This document shows, one piece after another, positions 1 to 9,579 of a stretch of DNA of 32,115 nt. The first letter of the stretch is position 1. Each line of letters begins with the position of its first letter. Source of the stretch: Peptococcaceae bacterium (GTDB lineage: Bacteria; Bacillota; Peptococcia; DRI-13). Both the position numbers and the translations under genes were made by a program. Below the pieces are notes generated by a model. It worked only from the letters and a program-made list of their open reading frames with translations, searched no databases and was not told the DNA's origin. Where the stretch lies: the NCBI GenBank assembly GCA_020054815.1, contig JAIHAN010000015.1:1-32115 (forward strand), written 5' to 3'.

Positions 1-140
1 AATTGTAGACATACGCGAAGTTATCCACAAGTGTTTCAAAGCCTTGACCCGCCTGGGATGGCGGCGATTTTTGTGCCTACGCATTGTTGAAAGCGAGCTT
101 TACTAATTGACATTGAGGGGATTTTTGATTTTTACCCCAT

Positions 141-425
141 TTGGCAGCGTTATTCTTCTTAGTACCTTTTCTCGTGAGTACATTAGGAGGCAGCATCCTC
201 GCTTATTTAATCCTTAAACAGTTAGCGGCTCACGCTGCTGATCTGGTCAATGGTGTCAAAGGAGCCAGGGAGTGGGACCTGGAAATGGCCAAGGCCCGGA
301 AAAAACTAGATTTTTATAGAGTTGCCAGTAATAAATCTCAAGGAATGAGAAATCAAATCCAGGTGGATGCTGAGATACGTGAAAAAGCGGTAACAGCTTT
401 AAAAAAGATGTTGGACTTTTCCTGA
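141..425 (+). CDS. Hypothetical small protein with N-terminal transmembrane segment and charged C-terminal half
   Basis: ORF track, TTG start; hydrophobic N-terminus FFLVPFLVSTLGGSILAYLIL followed by a Lys/Arg-rich helical region; no clear family. Confidence 0.45.
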   Translation: MAALFFLVPFLVSTLGGSILAYLILKQLAAHAADLVNGVKGAREWDLEMAKARKKLDFYRVASNKSQGMRNQIQVDAEIREKAVTALKKMLDFS

Positions 426-704
426 GATTTTCTAATAATGGAGGCGGATAAATATGAGTTGGTATAAATCCAGTAGTAATCCTCCAACAACACATTCCAA
501 GCCAGTGCGTGTTCTTTGATATATTTACCACGGCGGCCAGAGTGATTGACAGAAACGATAAAACCCTTAGTTAAACAAAAATAAAAGGAAAAAAATATAA
601 GCCAAGTACAGCATAAGTCATGAAAAATACAGTGGTTTTAAGCTTAAAGTAAGCTGATAGCACATCCCATATGATATAGAATATACAAGTATTGAGGTGA
701 TTAT

Positions 705-1364
705 ATGACAAAAGTAATTCCGCTTAAATATCCCCGCATCTCCCAGGAATATGGGCGCAAGAGTGCCAGCTACAATAAGGGATACCATACAGGCATTGAC
801 TTGGTAGCCGGAGGAACGGATAAGGGCGTGTATAACACTGTTGCTGGTACTGTAGTTCGGGCCAGGTTCTTCCCCGGAGCAAAAGGGGCTGATGCCCAGG
901 GCTGGGGGAATTATGTTATTATACGACAGGAAGACGGGCATGATGTGCTCTATGCACATTTAGCCCAGATCGCCGTAGTTCAGGGGCAAAAAGTTTCCCC
1001 AGGTGATAAAGTGGGCCTACAGGGTAGTACAGGAAACGCCACTGGACCCCATCTTCACTTTGAGGTATGGGCCGGATCCTGGGAGAACAGAAACGATATT
1101 AATTCGGCCGACTACCTGGGCATAAAAAATGCTGTGGGCCCCGTGGAATATCTTAAAGAGGATATGGTTGAAGAGGTTAAAGTAGTAGAGAAAGGGGTAT
1201 TCTACGGAGCTATTCGTTATAATGGAAAGACATACGTGGAGCTAAGAGCTTATGCCAGTCAGGACGGCAAAAAAGTGGACTGGGATGAAGCCACTAAAAC
1301 GGCCACTGTCACCGGTGGAAAACTGGAAGAGATAAAAGTGATATTACAAAAATTACAAAAATAA
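705..1364 (+). CDS. M23 (LytM-type) peptidoglycan endopeptidase with short C-terminal stalk-like (copper amine oxidase N-like) segment; no signal peptide visible
   Basis: Motifs HTGIDLVA, YAHL, GxTGxxTGPHLHFEV; C-terminus GAIRYNGKTYVELRAYASQDGKKVDWDEATKTATVTGG resembles stalk-domain repeats; RBS-like GAGGTGAT upstream. Confidence 0.9.
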   Translation: MTKVIPLKYPRISQEYGRKSASYNKGYHTGIDLVAGGTDKGVYNTVAGTVVRARFFPGAKGADAQGWGNYVIIRQEDGHDVLYAHLAQIAVVQGQKVSPGDKVGLQGSTGNATGPHLHFEVWAGSWENRNDINSADYLGIKNAVGPVEYLKEDMVEEVKVVEKGVFYGAIRYNGKTYVELRAYASQDGKKVDWDEATKTATVTGGKLEEIKVILQKLQK

Positions 1365-1391
1365 GCAGCCGTGTGAGCTGCTTTTTATTTT
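1364..1391 (+). terminator. Rho-independent terminator after the M23 gene
   Basis: AGCAGC-CGTGTGA-GCTGCT followed by TTTTATTTT. Confidence 0.75.
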
Positions 1392-1587
1392 GTAATCCTA
1401 CCTTTTGTATATTATTAGGTATGACCACAATTGGTCACTATTTGCATAAAAAAACAGTCCTGGCCAGGACGTGAGGATTTTGTCGGTATGTAAGGGGCTA
1501 TTTATTTTTAGTCGAGCAATCACCTTATAGGTCAACGTTTCATATATTACACTAGAGACGACATCTCAATATGAAAGGAGAATTGTT

Positions 1588-1722
1588 ATGGCTAATGTAA
1601 ATGCACCTGATCCTGGTTATGGTTACTTCCCATTCTTTGGAGGACGTGGATTTGCTATTCTCTTCCTGGTAATTCTCATCCTCTTATTATTCCCCGGATT
1701 CTGGGGTGGAGTCGGCTATTAA
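1588..1722 (+). CDS. 44-aa hydrophobic small protein (MANVNAPDPGYGYFPFFGGRGFAILFLVILILLLFPGFWGGVGY), YjcZ/sporulation-like small membrane protein
   Basis: My own reading; below the ORF-track size cutoff. RBS AAAGGAG 8 nt upstream; Gly/Tyr-rich N-terminus plus one TM helix; followed by a strong terminator. Confidence 0.7.
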   Translation: MANVNAPDPGYGYFPFFGGRGFAILFLVILILLLFPGFWGGVGY

Positions 1723-1751
1723 GCCATTAATCTAAGTAGGAACCTCCTTCT

Positions 1752-1777
1752 GAAAACCCCCTTTCACGGGGGTTTTC
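1752..1777 (+). terminator. Rho-independent terminator
   Basis: GAAAACCCCC TTTCAC GGGGGTTTTC perfect inverted repeat. Confidence 0.85.
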
Positions 1778-1967
1778 TCATATATTTAGGGGACATTCCT
1801 GTCTTCACAGAACTACCCAAACTTCAGCAGGTGTGTCCCCTTACCTTTACTAAAAAGTATATCTTTAGGGTTTAACATAAATATAACTTGTCACCAATGT
1901 CCTACAGCTTCATAAAATATAACAGATAGGTATCCAGTCTATATTTTAAGAAAGGAAGGAGTTTACT

Positions 1968-2282
1968 ATGACCGATACCAATATGATGCCTCAATGCCCT
2001 TTATACCCGCAAGAACATCTGGAGGCAATGTATCCTGACATTTATCATAGAGTTTATCCTATGATTAGGCAATGCTGTGAGATTTACGATGTACCGACTA
2101 ACCCCGGTTTTTATCCATATCCCACAAGAGCTGCAGTAGAACAAATGGCGGACTATATCCACCAAAGGGTAATGGCAGACCCTGCTTCTCCTGCTGAAAG
2201 GCAATTTGGAGGTGGACTCCTGAGAGCATTAATACTGATCTTATTAATCAGAGAATTATTAAGAAGAAGACGTTCCATCTAG
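1968..2282 (+). CDS. Hypothetical protein, Pro/Tyr/Met-rich N-terminal region and hydrophobic C-terminus ending in RRRR
   Basis: ORF with RBS AAAGGAAGGAG; sequence ...LLRALILILLIRELLRRRRSI. Confidence 0.65.
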   Translation: MTDTNMMPQCPLYPQEHLEAMYPDIYHRVYPMIRQCCEIYDVPTNPGFYPYPTRAAVEQMADYIHQRVMADPASPAERQFGGGLLRALILILLIRELLRRRRSI

Positions 2283-2363
2283 CAACAATGAATTCTCTTA
2301 TATGAGGTTGGAAGACTATTTCAAATATTTCAAGTTAAGCACGGAGGCTTGAAAGGAAAGAGT

Positions 2364-2412
2364 AAAAAAAGAGGCTTGCATGGTGTAAACCATGCCAATC
2401 CTCTTTTTTTTT
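2364..2412. terminator. Bidirectional terminator between convergent genes
   Basis: AAAAAAAGAGG..GCATGG-TGTAAA-CCATGC..CCTCTTTTTTTT. Confidence 0.8.
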
Positions 2413-2428
2413 GGTTACTATTTAGATA

Positions 2429-4171
2429 TTATCTTTTCTGAAGCATAAACCTGTTTACTTCCCGGCTCAGTTCCTCTGCCATATGGGCCAGATTTTGGCT
2501 GGTAGCCGAAAGTTCTTCCATAGTGGCTGCCTGCTCCTGAGTGGCTGCCGAAACAGTCTGGGTGCCGCCTGCTATTTCTTTGCTAATACTATCGATATTG
2601 CGGATGGCGTTTACTATTTGTTCACTGCCGCTGGCCATCTGCTGGGTGGAGGCCGTTATCTCCTGAAGCTGGGTAATAACTTGCTGGATAGAATCCAAAA
2701 TGGTGTTAAAGGTCTTTCCGGCATTGTTGCTGACCTCGGTACCGATTTTGATAACCTGTATACTGCTCTTCATAGACTGCACGGCGTTTTCGGTATCCTT
2801 CTGTATTTCGCTGATAAGTAAAGCAATTTTTTTCGTAGCTTCCTGGGACTGCTCGGCCAGTTTGCGTACTTCCTCAGCTACTACGGCAAAACCTCTGCCA
2901 TGTTCACCTGCCCGGGCTGATTCAATGGCCGCATTGAGAGCCAGGAGATTAGTCTGCTCAGCGATGCTGGAGATGGTTGTGACGATTTGGCCTATTTCTT
3001 TAGAGCTTTCGCCCAGCCTGTAAACTACCTCAGCTACTGAGGAGGAAGTTGTCTCAATGGTGCTCATCTGTTTGCTTACTTCATCTATCACTTTTCCGCC
3101 ATTTTTGGCCAATTCAGAGGTTTTTTGGGATACATTAGATAACTCGCCGGCACTGGCTGCCACCTGGTCAATGGCGGCTGACATCTCTTCGATAACTGAC
3201 ACAGTATCATCTATGGAGCTTGACTGTTTTTCAGCGCCTTTGGCCACAGCAGTAATTGTTTCGGCCACCTGGTTGGCAGCCTGGGAGGTTTGTTCAGCTG
3301 CCGAAGCTGCGTGCTGGGATAGGGTTGTAATAGCATTGGAACTATCTTTTATTTTCCAGAGAACATCTAAGAAATTATCCTGGATTTTATTTATGGCATT
3401 GGCTAAGATACCAATTTCATCAGAACTGCTTTTCGTCTTTTCACTGATTTCGTCTCTCAGGTCTCCTTCGGCATATTGATTTGCTACGTTGGCCATCTCC
3501 AGGATAGGATTGCGAATAATTTTTGTTAAAAAGAAACTCAGAATACCTCCTATAACTACCGCTATTCCGGTCATGAGTAAAGCTGTAAATATAACTCTAT
3601 TAGTTTCCGAGCGTGATTTTTCTAATTGGGTTAGAATAAGCTTCTCATTTTCGTGGAGTAATTCCTCAATAGACGCTGATAACTTGTTTGTTATAGGAAT
3701 CAGGGTATTAGCAATAACGAGGGTCTTTTCTTTTAATAACTTTGCATCCTCCAACTTACCTTCGGCTAATGCTTGATGATGCTGCCTGGCAATGGGGGCA
3801 AGATCTTTTAGTAAACCGTCTTTGTAGGAAGTAGTGACTTTGATAAGGTCCTGTACATGCTCTTTTCTTTCGGGTTTCGCTATTTTAAGGAGTTCATCCT
3901 CCAGTTTTAAGGTGTTGTTCATGGCCGTTTCAACTTGTTGGTAATACTTCTCGTCGCCATAGGCGATAAAGGCCCGGATAGCTGCTACCCCGCTTTTAAA
4001 TTCACTCTCAATTTCTGCTTCCAGTACCAACCGCCGGTTGGACAGCTCAACATCCTTTATTAATTCTTTTGTATCTTTGAGGTTTATATAGGAATAACCT
4101 CCGAGAATACCTATCAGCAAGAGCATGATTAGGAAACCGCCGCTGATTTTTTTGCCGATGCTAATTTTCAT
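2429..4171 (-). CDS. Methyl-accepting chemotaxis protein (two TM, 4HB-like sensor region, HAMP, MA signalling domain)
   Basis: Hairpin-tip signature EISSIAEQTNLLALNAAIESARAGEHGRGFAVVAEEVRKLAEQS; HAMP-like RNPILEMANVANQYAEGDL. The track start at 4198 is probably too early: the RBS AAAGAGGTG precedes MKISIGKK at 4171. Confidence 0.93.
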   Translation of the reverse strand: MKISIGKKISGGFLIMLLLIGILGGYSYINLKDTKELIKDVELSNRRLVLEAEIESEFKSGVAAIRAFIAYGDEKYYQQVETAMNNTLKLEDELLKIAKPERKEHVQDLIKVTTSYKDGLLKDLAPIARQHHQALAEGKLEDAKLLKEKTLVIANTLIPITNKLSASIEELLHENEKLILTQLEKSRSETNRVIFTALLMTGIAVVIGGILSFFLTKIIRNPILEMANVANQYAEGDLRDEISEKTKSSSDEIGILANAINKIQDNFLDVLWKIKDSSNAITTLSQHAASAAEQTSQAANQVAETITAVAKGAEKQSSSIDDTVSVIEEMSAAIDQVAASAGELSNVSQKTSELAKNGGKVIDEVSKQMSTIETTSSSVAEVVYRLGESSKEIGQIVTTISSIAEQTNLLALNAAIESARAGEHGRGFAVVAEEVRKLAEQSQEATKKIALLISEIQKDTENAVQSMKSSIQVIKIGTEVSNNAGKTFNTILDSIQQVITQLQEITASTQQMASGSEQIVNAIRNIDSISKEIAGGTQTVSAATQEQAATMEELSATSQNLAHMAEELSREVNRFMLQKR

Positions 4172-4299
4172 GAGCAGCACCTCTTTCTCATCCGACATAA
4201 ATCTGCTGTATATGCTAAATTATACTATATTCTGGTATAAATATCTAATTATCTAGAATGTAATAAAACTGTATACTTTTTCATCACCTTTCGTTTTTT

Positions 4300-4440
4300 C
4301 CCAAATAAAGTAGTAGCGTAGGCGTCCCATGGCAAAAAATGTCGCTAATCCCTTGAATTCCACTGTTAAGGGGATTATAATAAGATGAAGCCACCATGCA
4401 AGTAACCTCTCGTTCCCTGAGGGATGAGAGGTTTTCACAC
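4300..4440 (+). promoter_or_regulatory. Structured leader upstream of leuS, possible degenerate T-box element
   Basis: Stems TAGCG..CGCTA, AATCCCTT..AAGGGGATT and AACCTCTCGTTCCCTGAGGGATGAGAGGTTTT; AAGTAACCTCTCG plus a terminator-like hairpin resembles the 3' end of T-box leaders, but canonical UGGNACCGCG is not intact. Confidence 0.35.
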
Positions 4441-4511
4441 ATTTTCCATACATATATTCAAACACATAGTTGATATAATTTGTATTTATATAGCCTAGGG
4501 AGGTATTATTC

Positions 4512-6980
4512 GTGCAGGAACGCTATAATTTTTCTGAAATTGAAGAGAAGTGGCAAAAAAAATGGGCCGGCAGTAACATGTACAAAGTGGACGAGGATCC
4601 AGGCAAAGTGAAGTACTATTGTCTGGAAATGTTCCCTTATCCTTCAGGGAACCTCCATATGGGCCATGTACGGAACTATTCTATAGGTGATGTAGTAGCC
4701 CGTTTTAAAACTATGCGCGGCTATAATGTCCTGCATCCCATGGGTTGGGACGCTTTTGGTCTGCCTGCGGAAAACGCAGCTATCAAACACGGCATTCCAC
4801 CAGCCAAATGGACTCTGGACAATATTAATAACATGCGCCGTCAATTAAAATCTATGGGTATTAGTTACGACTGGGACAGGGAGGTAACTACCTGCCTGCC
4901 CGATTATTATAAATGGACCCAGTGGCTTTTCCTGCAGTTCTACAAAAATGGCCTGGCCTATAAGAAGAAGGCCCATGTGAACTGGTGCCCCAGTTGTGCT
5001 ACTGTTCTCGCCAATGAGCAGGTAGTGGATGGAGCATGTGAACGCTGCGATACAGTAGTGGAGAAAAAGGCCCTGGAGCAGTGGTTCTTCCGGATTACCG
5101 ACTATGCCCAGGAACTCTTGGACAGTCTGGCTGATTTACCTGGCTGGCCCGAAAAAGTAAAGACCATGCAGGAAAACTGGATCGGTCGCAGTGAAGGTGC
5201 AGAAATTCACTTTACTGTGGAAAAAACCGGAGAAAAAATACCGGTTTATACAACACGGCAGGATACTGTCTTTGGTGTTACCTACCTGGTCTTAGCTCCC
5301 GAACACCCCATGGTGGAAAAGCTTATTGCGGGAACCGAATATGAACAGCCTGTTAAGAGTTTCGTGGAAAGTGTACAGCAGATGACGGAAATTGCCCGTA
5401 CCTCCACGGAAACGGAAAAGGAAGGTATGTTTATCGGCGCCTATGTTATAAATCCCCTTAATGAAGAAAGAGTACCTATCTGGGTCGCCAATTATGTCCT
5501 CTTAGATTACGGGACAGGGGCAGTAATGGGTGTGCCAGCCCATGACGAGAGAGACTTCGCTTTTGCTAAGAAGTACAATTTGCCCATTCGCATTGTTATT
5601 GAACCTGTAGGTCAAGAATTAAAACTGGAAGAAATGACTACGGCTTATACTGATGACGGGATAATGGTTAACTCCGGAGAATTTACAGGCCTGCCCAATA
5701 AAGAGGGGTTGGTTAGGATGGCCAACCATTTGGAGGAAAGAGGGAAAGGTAAGAGAAAAATCAACTACCGCCTGAGGGACTGGCTTATTTCCCGCCAGCG
5801 CTACTGGGGTGCCCCTATTCCTATCATATACTGTGAAAAATGCGGTACCGTTCCCGTACCCGACAAAGATTTGCCTGTGTATTTACCTTTAGATGTGGAA
5901 TTCCGCCCTACAGGCGAGTCCCCGCTAAACCATATTCCCGAATTCCTCCATACCACCTGTCCTGAGTGCGGCGGCCCAGCTACACGGGAAACGGATACCA
6001 TGGATACCTTTGTCTGCTCCTCCTGGTACTTCTTGCGCTATACTGATCCCAAAAACACGGAGGAGGCTTTTGGTAAAGAAAAAGTTGACTACTGGATGAA
6101 CGTCGACCAGTATATCGGCGGGGTGGAACACGCTATATTACACCTGCTGTATGCTCGTTTTTTCACCAAGGCTCTGAGTAATTTTGGTTTGGTAAGTGCC
6201 CGGGAACCCTTTAAGAACCTGTTGACTCAGGGTATGGTTCTTAAAGATGGTTCCAAGATGTCCAAGTCTAAGGGCAATGTGGTCAGCCCAGAAGAAATCA
6301 TCAAGAAATTCGGTGCTGATACGGCACGGCTCTTTATCCTTTTTGCCGCTCCTCCCGAACGTGATCTGGAGTGGAGTGACCAGGGCGTCGAAGGTTCTTA
6401 CCGCTTCTTAAACCGGGTTTGGCGGCTGGTCTATCATTATCAAAAGGAATTACAAGAGATTAAGCCCCAGGACATCCTTCCCCCTGAAGATAAGGACCTG
6501 CGCCGTCTGGTTCACGGGACCATTAAAAAGGTAACGGAAGATATTGAACAGCGCTTTAATTTCAATACGGCCATCAGTGCCATTATGGAACTGGTAAATG
6601 GTCTCTACCAGTACAAGGAAAGGCCTAATCAGAATTTATCCCTGGTAAAAGAGGCCATCGATGCACTGTTACTTCTCCTGGCACCTTTTGCTCCCCATAT
6701 TACAGAAGAATTGTGGGAAGCCGTCGGCCACAAGGACAGCGTCCATAAGCAGTCCTGGCCCGTTTACAGCGAAGAGGCTCTAATTGCAGATGAAGTGGAA
6801 GTAGTTTTGCAAATTAACGGCAAAGTCCGTGATCGGCTTGTGGTACCCGCCCAATTAGATAGGGCTGAACTTGAGAAAGCCGTTCTGGCCATGGATAAAG
6901 CTAAAGCAGCCATTGAAGGGAAGGAGATCGTTAAAATAATCACTGTACCGGGTAAGCTGGTTAATATAGTTGTGAAATAG
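4512..6980 (+). CDS. leuS: Leucyl-tRNA synthetase
   Basis: [20 protein letters not shown] (HIGH-type), [16 protein letters not shown] (KMSKS), editing domain [20 protein letters not shown]; 822 aa; GTG start with RBS GGGAGGT. Confidence 0.98.
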   Translation: MQERYNFSEIEEKWQKKWAGSNMYKVDEDPGKVKYYCLEMFPYPSGNLHMGHVRNYSIGDVVARFKTMRGYNVLHPMGWDAFGLPAENAAIKHGIPPAKWTLDNINNMRRQLKSMGISYDWDREVTTCLPDYYKWTQWLFLQFYKNGLAYKKKAHVNWCPSCATVLANEQVVDGACERCDTVVEKKALEQWFFRITDYAQELLDSLADLPGWPEKVKTMQENWIGRSEGAEIHFTVEKTGEKIPVYTTRQDTVFGVTYLVLAPEHPMVEKLIAGTEYEQPVKSFVESVQQMTEIARTSTETEKEGMFIGAYVINPLNEERVPIWVANYVLLDYGTGAVMGVPAHDERDFAFAKKYNLPIRIVIEPVGQELKLEEMTTAYTDDGIMVNSGEFTGLPNKEGLVRMANHLEERGKGKRKINYRLRDWLISRQRYWGAPIPIIYCEKCGTVPVPDKDLPVYLPLDVEFRPTGESPLNHIPEFLHTTCPECGGPATRETDTMDTFVCSSWYFLRYTDPKNTEEAFGKEKVDYWMNVDQYIGGVEHAILHLLYARFFTKALSNFGLVSAREPFKNLLTQGMVLKDGSKMSKSKGNVVSPEEIIKKFGADTARLFILFAAPPERDLEWSDQGVEGSYRFLNRVWRLVYHYQKELQEIKPQDILPPEDKDLRRLVHGTIKKVTEDIEQRFNFNTAISAIMELVNGLYQYKERPNQNLSLVKEAIDALLLLLAPFAPHITEELWEAVGHKDSVHKQSWPVYSEEALIADEVEVVLQINGKVRDRLVVPAQLDRAELEKAVLAMDKAKAAIEGKEIVKIITVPGKLVNIVVK

Positions 6981-7100
6981 TAGTTGTAGGGTGTAATGAG
7001 ATATGACAAACTGGTACTATAATTCGTATAAATAAAAATGAAATGATGGGTCTTGGCAGGGACAATAATTAGTTGGGGCCTTAAAAGGTGGATGAAATCT

Positions 7101-7150
7101 AACCAAAAACAGGGGAAGAGCACTTAATGCTCCTCCCCTATTTTTGGTTT
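7101..7150 (+). terminator. Strong terminator downstream of leuS
   Basis: AACCAAAAACAGGGGAAGAGCA-CTTA-ATGCTCCTCCCCTATTTTTGGTT long inverted repeat. Confidence 0.85.
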
Positions 7151-7254
7151 AACTTCGTTCCTTCTGTCAGGATGGTTAAGAAAAGCGATTATCCTGCCTG
7201 TTCTTCCTTAATGTACAACATATCAATTGGTTTTCCCCTAATGAATTTAGGCCC

Positions 7255-8156
7255 GTGCTAAAAGCCGCCGCTGAAACCACTTATATCAATGACATCTTGC
7301 CGGACGGCAAAGGGACGGTCTTAATCAGTTTAGGTGATACACAGGGTCTGTTCTGGTATAAAAACGGCAAATTACTTGAATATCCAAATGTAAAGTTTTA
7401 TTATGTATCACCCCAACAAAAAAAGCTGATTTTTTTCTATGGTACTCATCAGGTGCGGCCTTACATAATGAATTTAGCCACCATGGCAGTACAGAGACTG
7501 CCTGGAAAACTGGATCATGGCTGGCTTGTCTATACCGTAGGACTCTCCTTTTCGCCAAGTGAAAATCAATTGCTTTATGAAGATTGGGAACAAGGCACCC
7601 TAGGTATCTATGACCTTGAGAGCCAGAAAGAAGCTTACCGCTTGCAGGAAAAGGGGCATGACCTGATAGAAGGCTCCTGGTCTCCCGGGGGAAAGATAAT
7701 AGCTTATCTTAAGCAAGATAAAAAAGAGCCGCCCATAGATCTGGGTGGTGATGGAAGGGCCGGTATGGGACATCAATTAGCGGTTTATGATCTGGAAAAG
7801 CCACAGGTCATTAAGGAATGGACAGGTAAGAAGTTATTTAACTCCCGACCAATTTGGTCACCCAATGGGGAATATCTTTTATGTAATATTGTAGAATCGC
7901 TTGAGGATAACACAGAGCTAAAAGAAGAACCTTATCTGATAAACATTAAGACCGGTGAAGTCAGAAAAATAACTAGCGAAACTTACAGGAAAAGAAATTG
8001 GGCACTGAGATTTTTGAGCTTATTAACCTGGATTCAGCTATCCTAGAGCAGTATAAAGAAAAAGAACGTCTGCTGGTATCACCGGGTGGAAAGTATGTGT
8101 TATTTACAGTGCAAGAGAATGGGAAGCAGTACTTGAAAGTCTTACCATTGAGCTAG
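7255..8156 (+). pseudogene. Beta-propeller/TolB-like protein, frameshifted (continues in another frame near 7988-8000) and with disrupted N-terminus
   Basis: Propeller-like repeats (LSFSPSENQLLYEDWEQGTLGIYDLES, GSWSPGGKIIAYLK, PIWSPNGEYLLCNI). The 263-aa ORF ends out of frame; the alternative frame from 8001 reads GTEIFELINLDSAILEQYKEKERLLVSPGGKYVLFTVQENGKQYLKVLPLS*. Confidence 0.65.
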
Positions 8157-8170
8157 GGAATAATACATCC

Positions 8171-8374
8171 GTGAGATTCGCTAAGATTAATGCATATTAT
8201 TACTATACCATGGAGTACTGGGAAAAGGATGGCAAGATTAAATATGCCAAGAGATTAAACAAAGACGGTTCTATCCTTGATACTCTTTATTATCAGGTAG
8301 CTGTTAGGAATACCCTTAGGTATTGTTTTCGGGATTATTTTTATTACCCGCAGTATAAAAAGATGTCTAACTAA
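8171..8374 (+). CDS. Hypothetical ORF, possibly a gene remnant
   Basis: 67-aa ORF, GTG start, no convincing RBS. Confidence 0.25.
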   Translation: MRFAKINAYYYYTMEYWEKDGKIKYAKRLNKDGSILDTLYYQVAVRNTLRYCFRDYFYYPQYKKMSN

Positions 8375-8405
8375 CTTATAAACATAAACATAAGGGAGGG
8401 TTAAC

Positions 8406-8693
8406 ATGTATTATAGCAAAGAAGAGCTTGAAAGGACCAGAATAGAAGGTGAAGAACGATTAAAAAAGATGAAGGAGGAAGAAAAGGGCTATAAATACGA
8501 ATCGTCAAATGGCATTAAAGTTATCTGTATTCACTGTAAACATGAGTACTTTCATAAGGGGAGTGCCCTGTTAAATACGAGAGGTCTGACATTTTTTGAT
8601 TTAGATTGGTTAAATGAAGCTGCCACTACGCTAATTTGTGGCCGTTGTGGATATATCCATTGGTTTGGGAAAGAAGTAAAGCAAATGGAATAA
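8406..8693 (+). CDS. Hypothetical zinc-ribbon protein
   Basis: CIHCKHEYFHKGSALLNTRGLTFFDLDWLNEAATTLICGRCGYIHWF: two CxxC knuckles; RBS GGGAGGG before ATG. Confidence 0.65.
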   Translation: MYYSKEELERTRIEGEERLKKMKEEEKGYKYESSNGIKVICIHCKHEYFHKGSALLNTRGLTFFDLDWLNEAATTLICGRCGYIHWFGKEVKQME

Positions 8694-8778
8694 ACACTTT
8701 AACATTTAAATGGCTACTTTGTATTTTCGTACGTTAGGCTTAATGTTTATTTAACCTACTCAAGCTGGGGGGAGCAGA

Positions 8779-9190
8779 ATGAAAAAAAGCTTTAATAACG
8801 GCAATGGTATTTGGCATATTATTATATCTGTTGCTTACACAAGAATTGTACATAAATGAATTTGAGTGGTTTTTTATCTTGGTTTCCAGCTTTGCCTTAT
8901 CTTATGTTGCTGGGGATGCTCTTATTAAGAGGGGGCTTAAGGTTTCATATCGGGACCTTGCGACGATAGCATTTATGATATATATTGCCCTAATACTATT
9001 CGATGTAGTGGGTGATTACTTTATTGTGACTTATAATATAAATCCGACCAATTTGGATGGGGCATTGCCGTCATTTGGGGAAGTATTCAGAGAAACCTAC
9101 GACGATTTCTTTTTCCTGAATTTAATTGCTCCCGCCCTCATGGGATGTTTAGCAGCGTTCCTTACTAAATTTAAAAGAAAAACAGTCTAA
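8779..9190 (+). pseudogene. Small multi-TM membrane protein whose natural ATG (8779) is out of frame with the body because of an A7 tract
   Basis: RBS GGGGGGAG and ATG at 8779; with A6 instead of A7 it would read MKKALITAMVFGILLYLLLTQ.... The intact ORF in the track starts only at 8804. Confidence 0.5.
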
Positions 9191-9222
9191 GAACCAGAAA
9201 AAATATACTCACAATCAAATAG

Positions 9223-9265
9223 TTAGCAGGTTCAATAGGAATGTCAATTGACCTGCTATTTTTTG
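9223..9265 (+). terminator. Rho-independent terminator
   Basis: TAGCAGGTTCAAT..AATTGACCTGCTA followed by TTTTTTG. Confidence 0.75.
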
Positions 9266-9357
9266 TTGCCATTATTTTTTAAAAAATGTTTGTATACTTT
9301 TTTACTGTTCAATAATTGATAAACACCATTCTGTAAAACAGAAAAAAGGTGGTTCTA

Positions 9358-9579
9358 GTGGTAGTACAATTCCTAGAGAGTATTCAAGAGTTTAGTAGTT
9401 TGGGACTTTATCTTTCCATGTTGCTAGAAGGTTCTTCACTACCTTTTCCGGGGATGGTAGTTATATTGGCTATTGGAAACTTAATGTCTCCAGGTTTTAA
9501 TAGAAACTTTAAGGGGGAAGAACCAACCCAAAGCAACTGGTTTTATCCCAAAAACATCTTTAAAGTTGTTTATATATAA
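9358..9579 (+). pseudogene. Truncated DedA-like membrane protein fragment
   Basis: LGLYLSMLLEGSSLPFPGMVVILAIGNLMSPG resembles the N-terminus of DedA/SNARE-associated family proteins, then an unrelated tail and stop; RBS AAAAAGGTGG before GTG 9358. Confidence 0.45.

Noticed and set aside
21-29. TTATCCACA, a perfect DnaA-box match
   Set aside because: Single 9-mer with no cluster or adjacent dnaA/dnaN; expected by chance or not interpretable alone
1457-1470. 14-bp perfect palindrome GTCCTGGCCAGGAC
   Set aside because: Could be an operator or stem, but there is no second copy or recognised regulator; too short to interpret
2700-3776. Plus-strand ORFs of 95-140 aa within the chemoreceptor gene
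   Set aside because: They are antisense to a clearly recognised MCP; no independent evidence for coding
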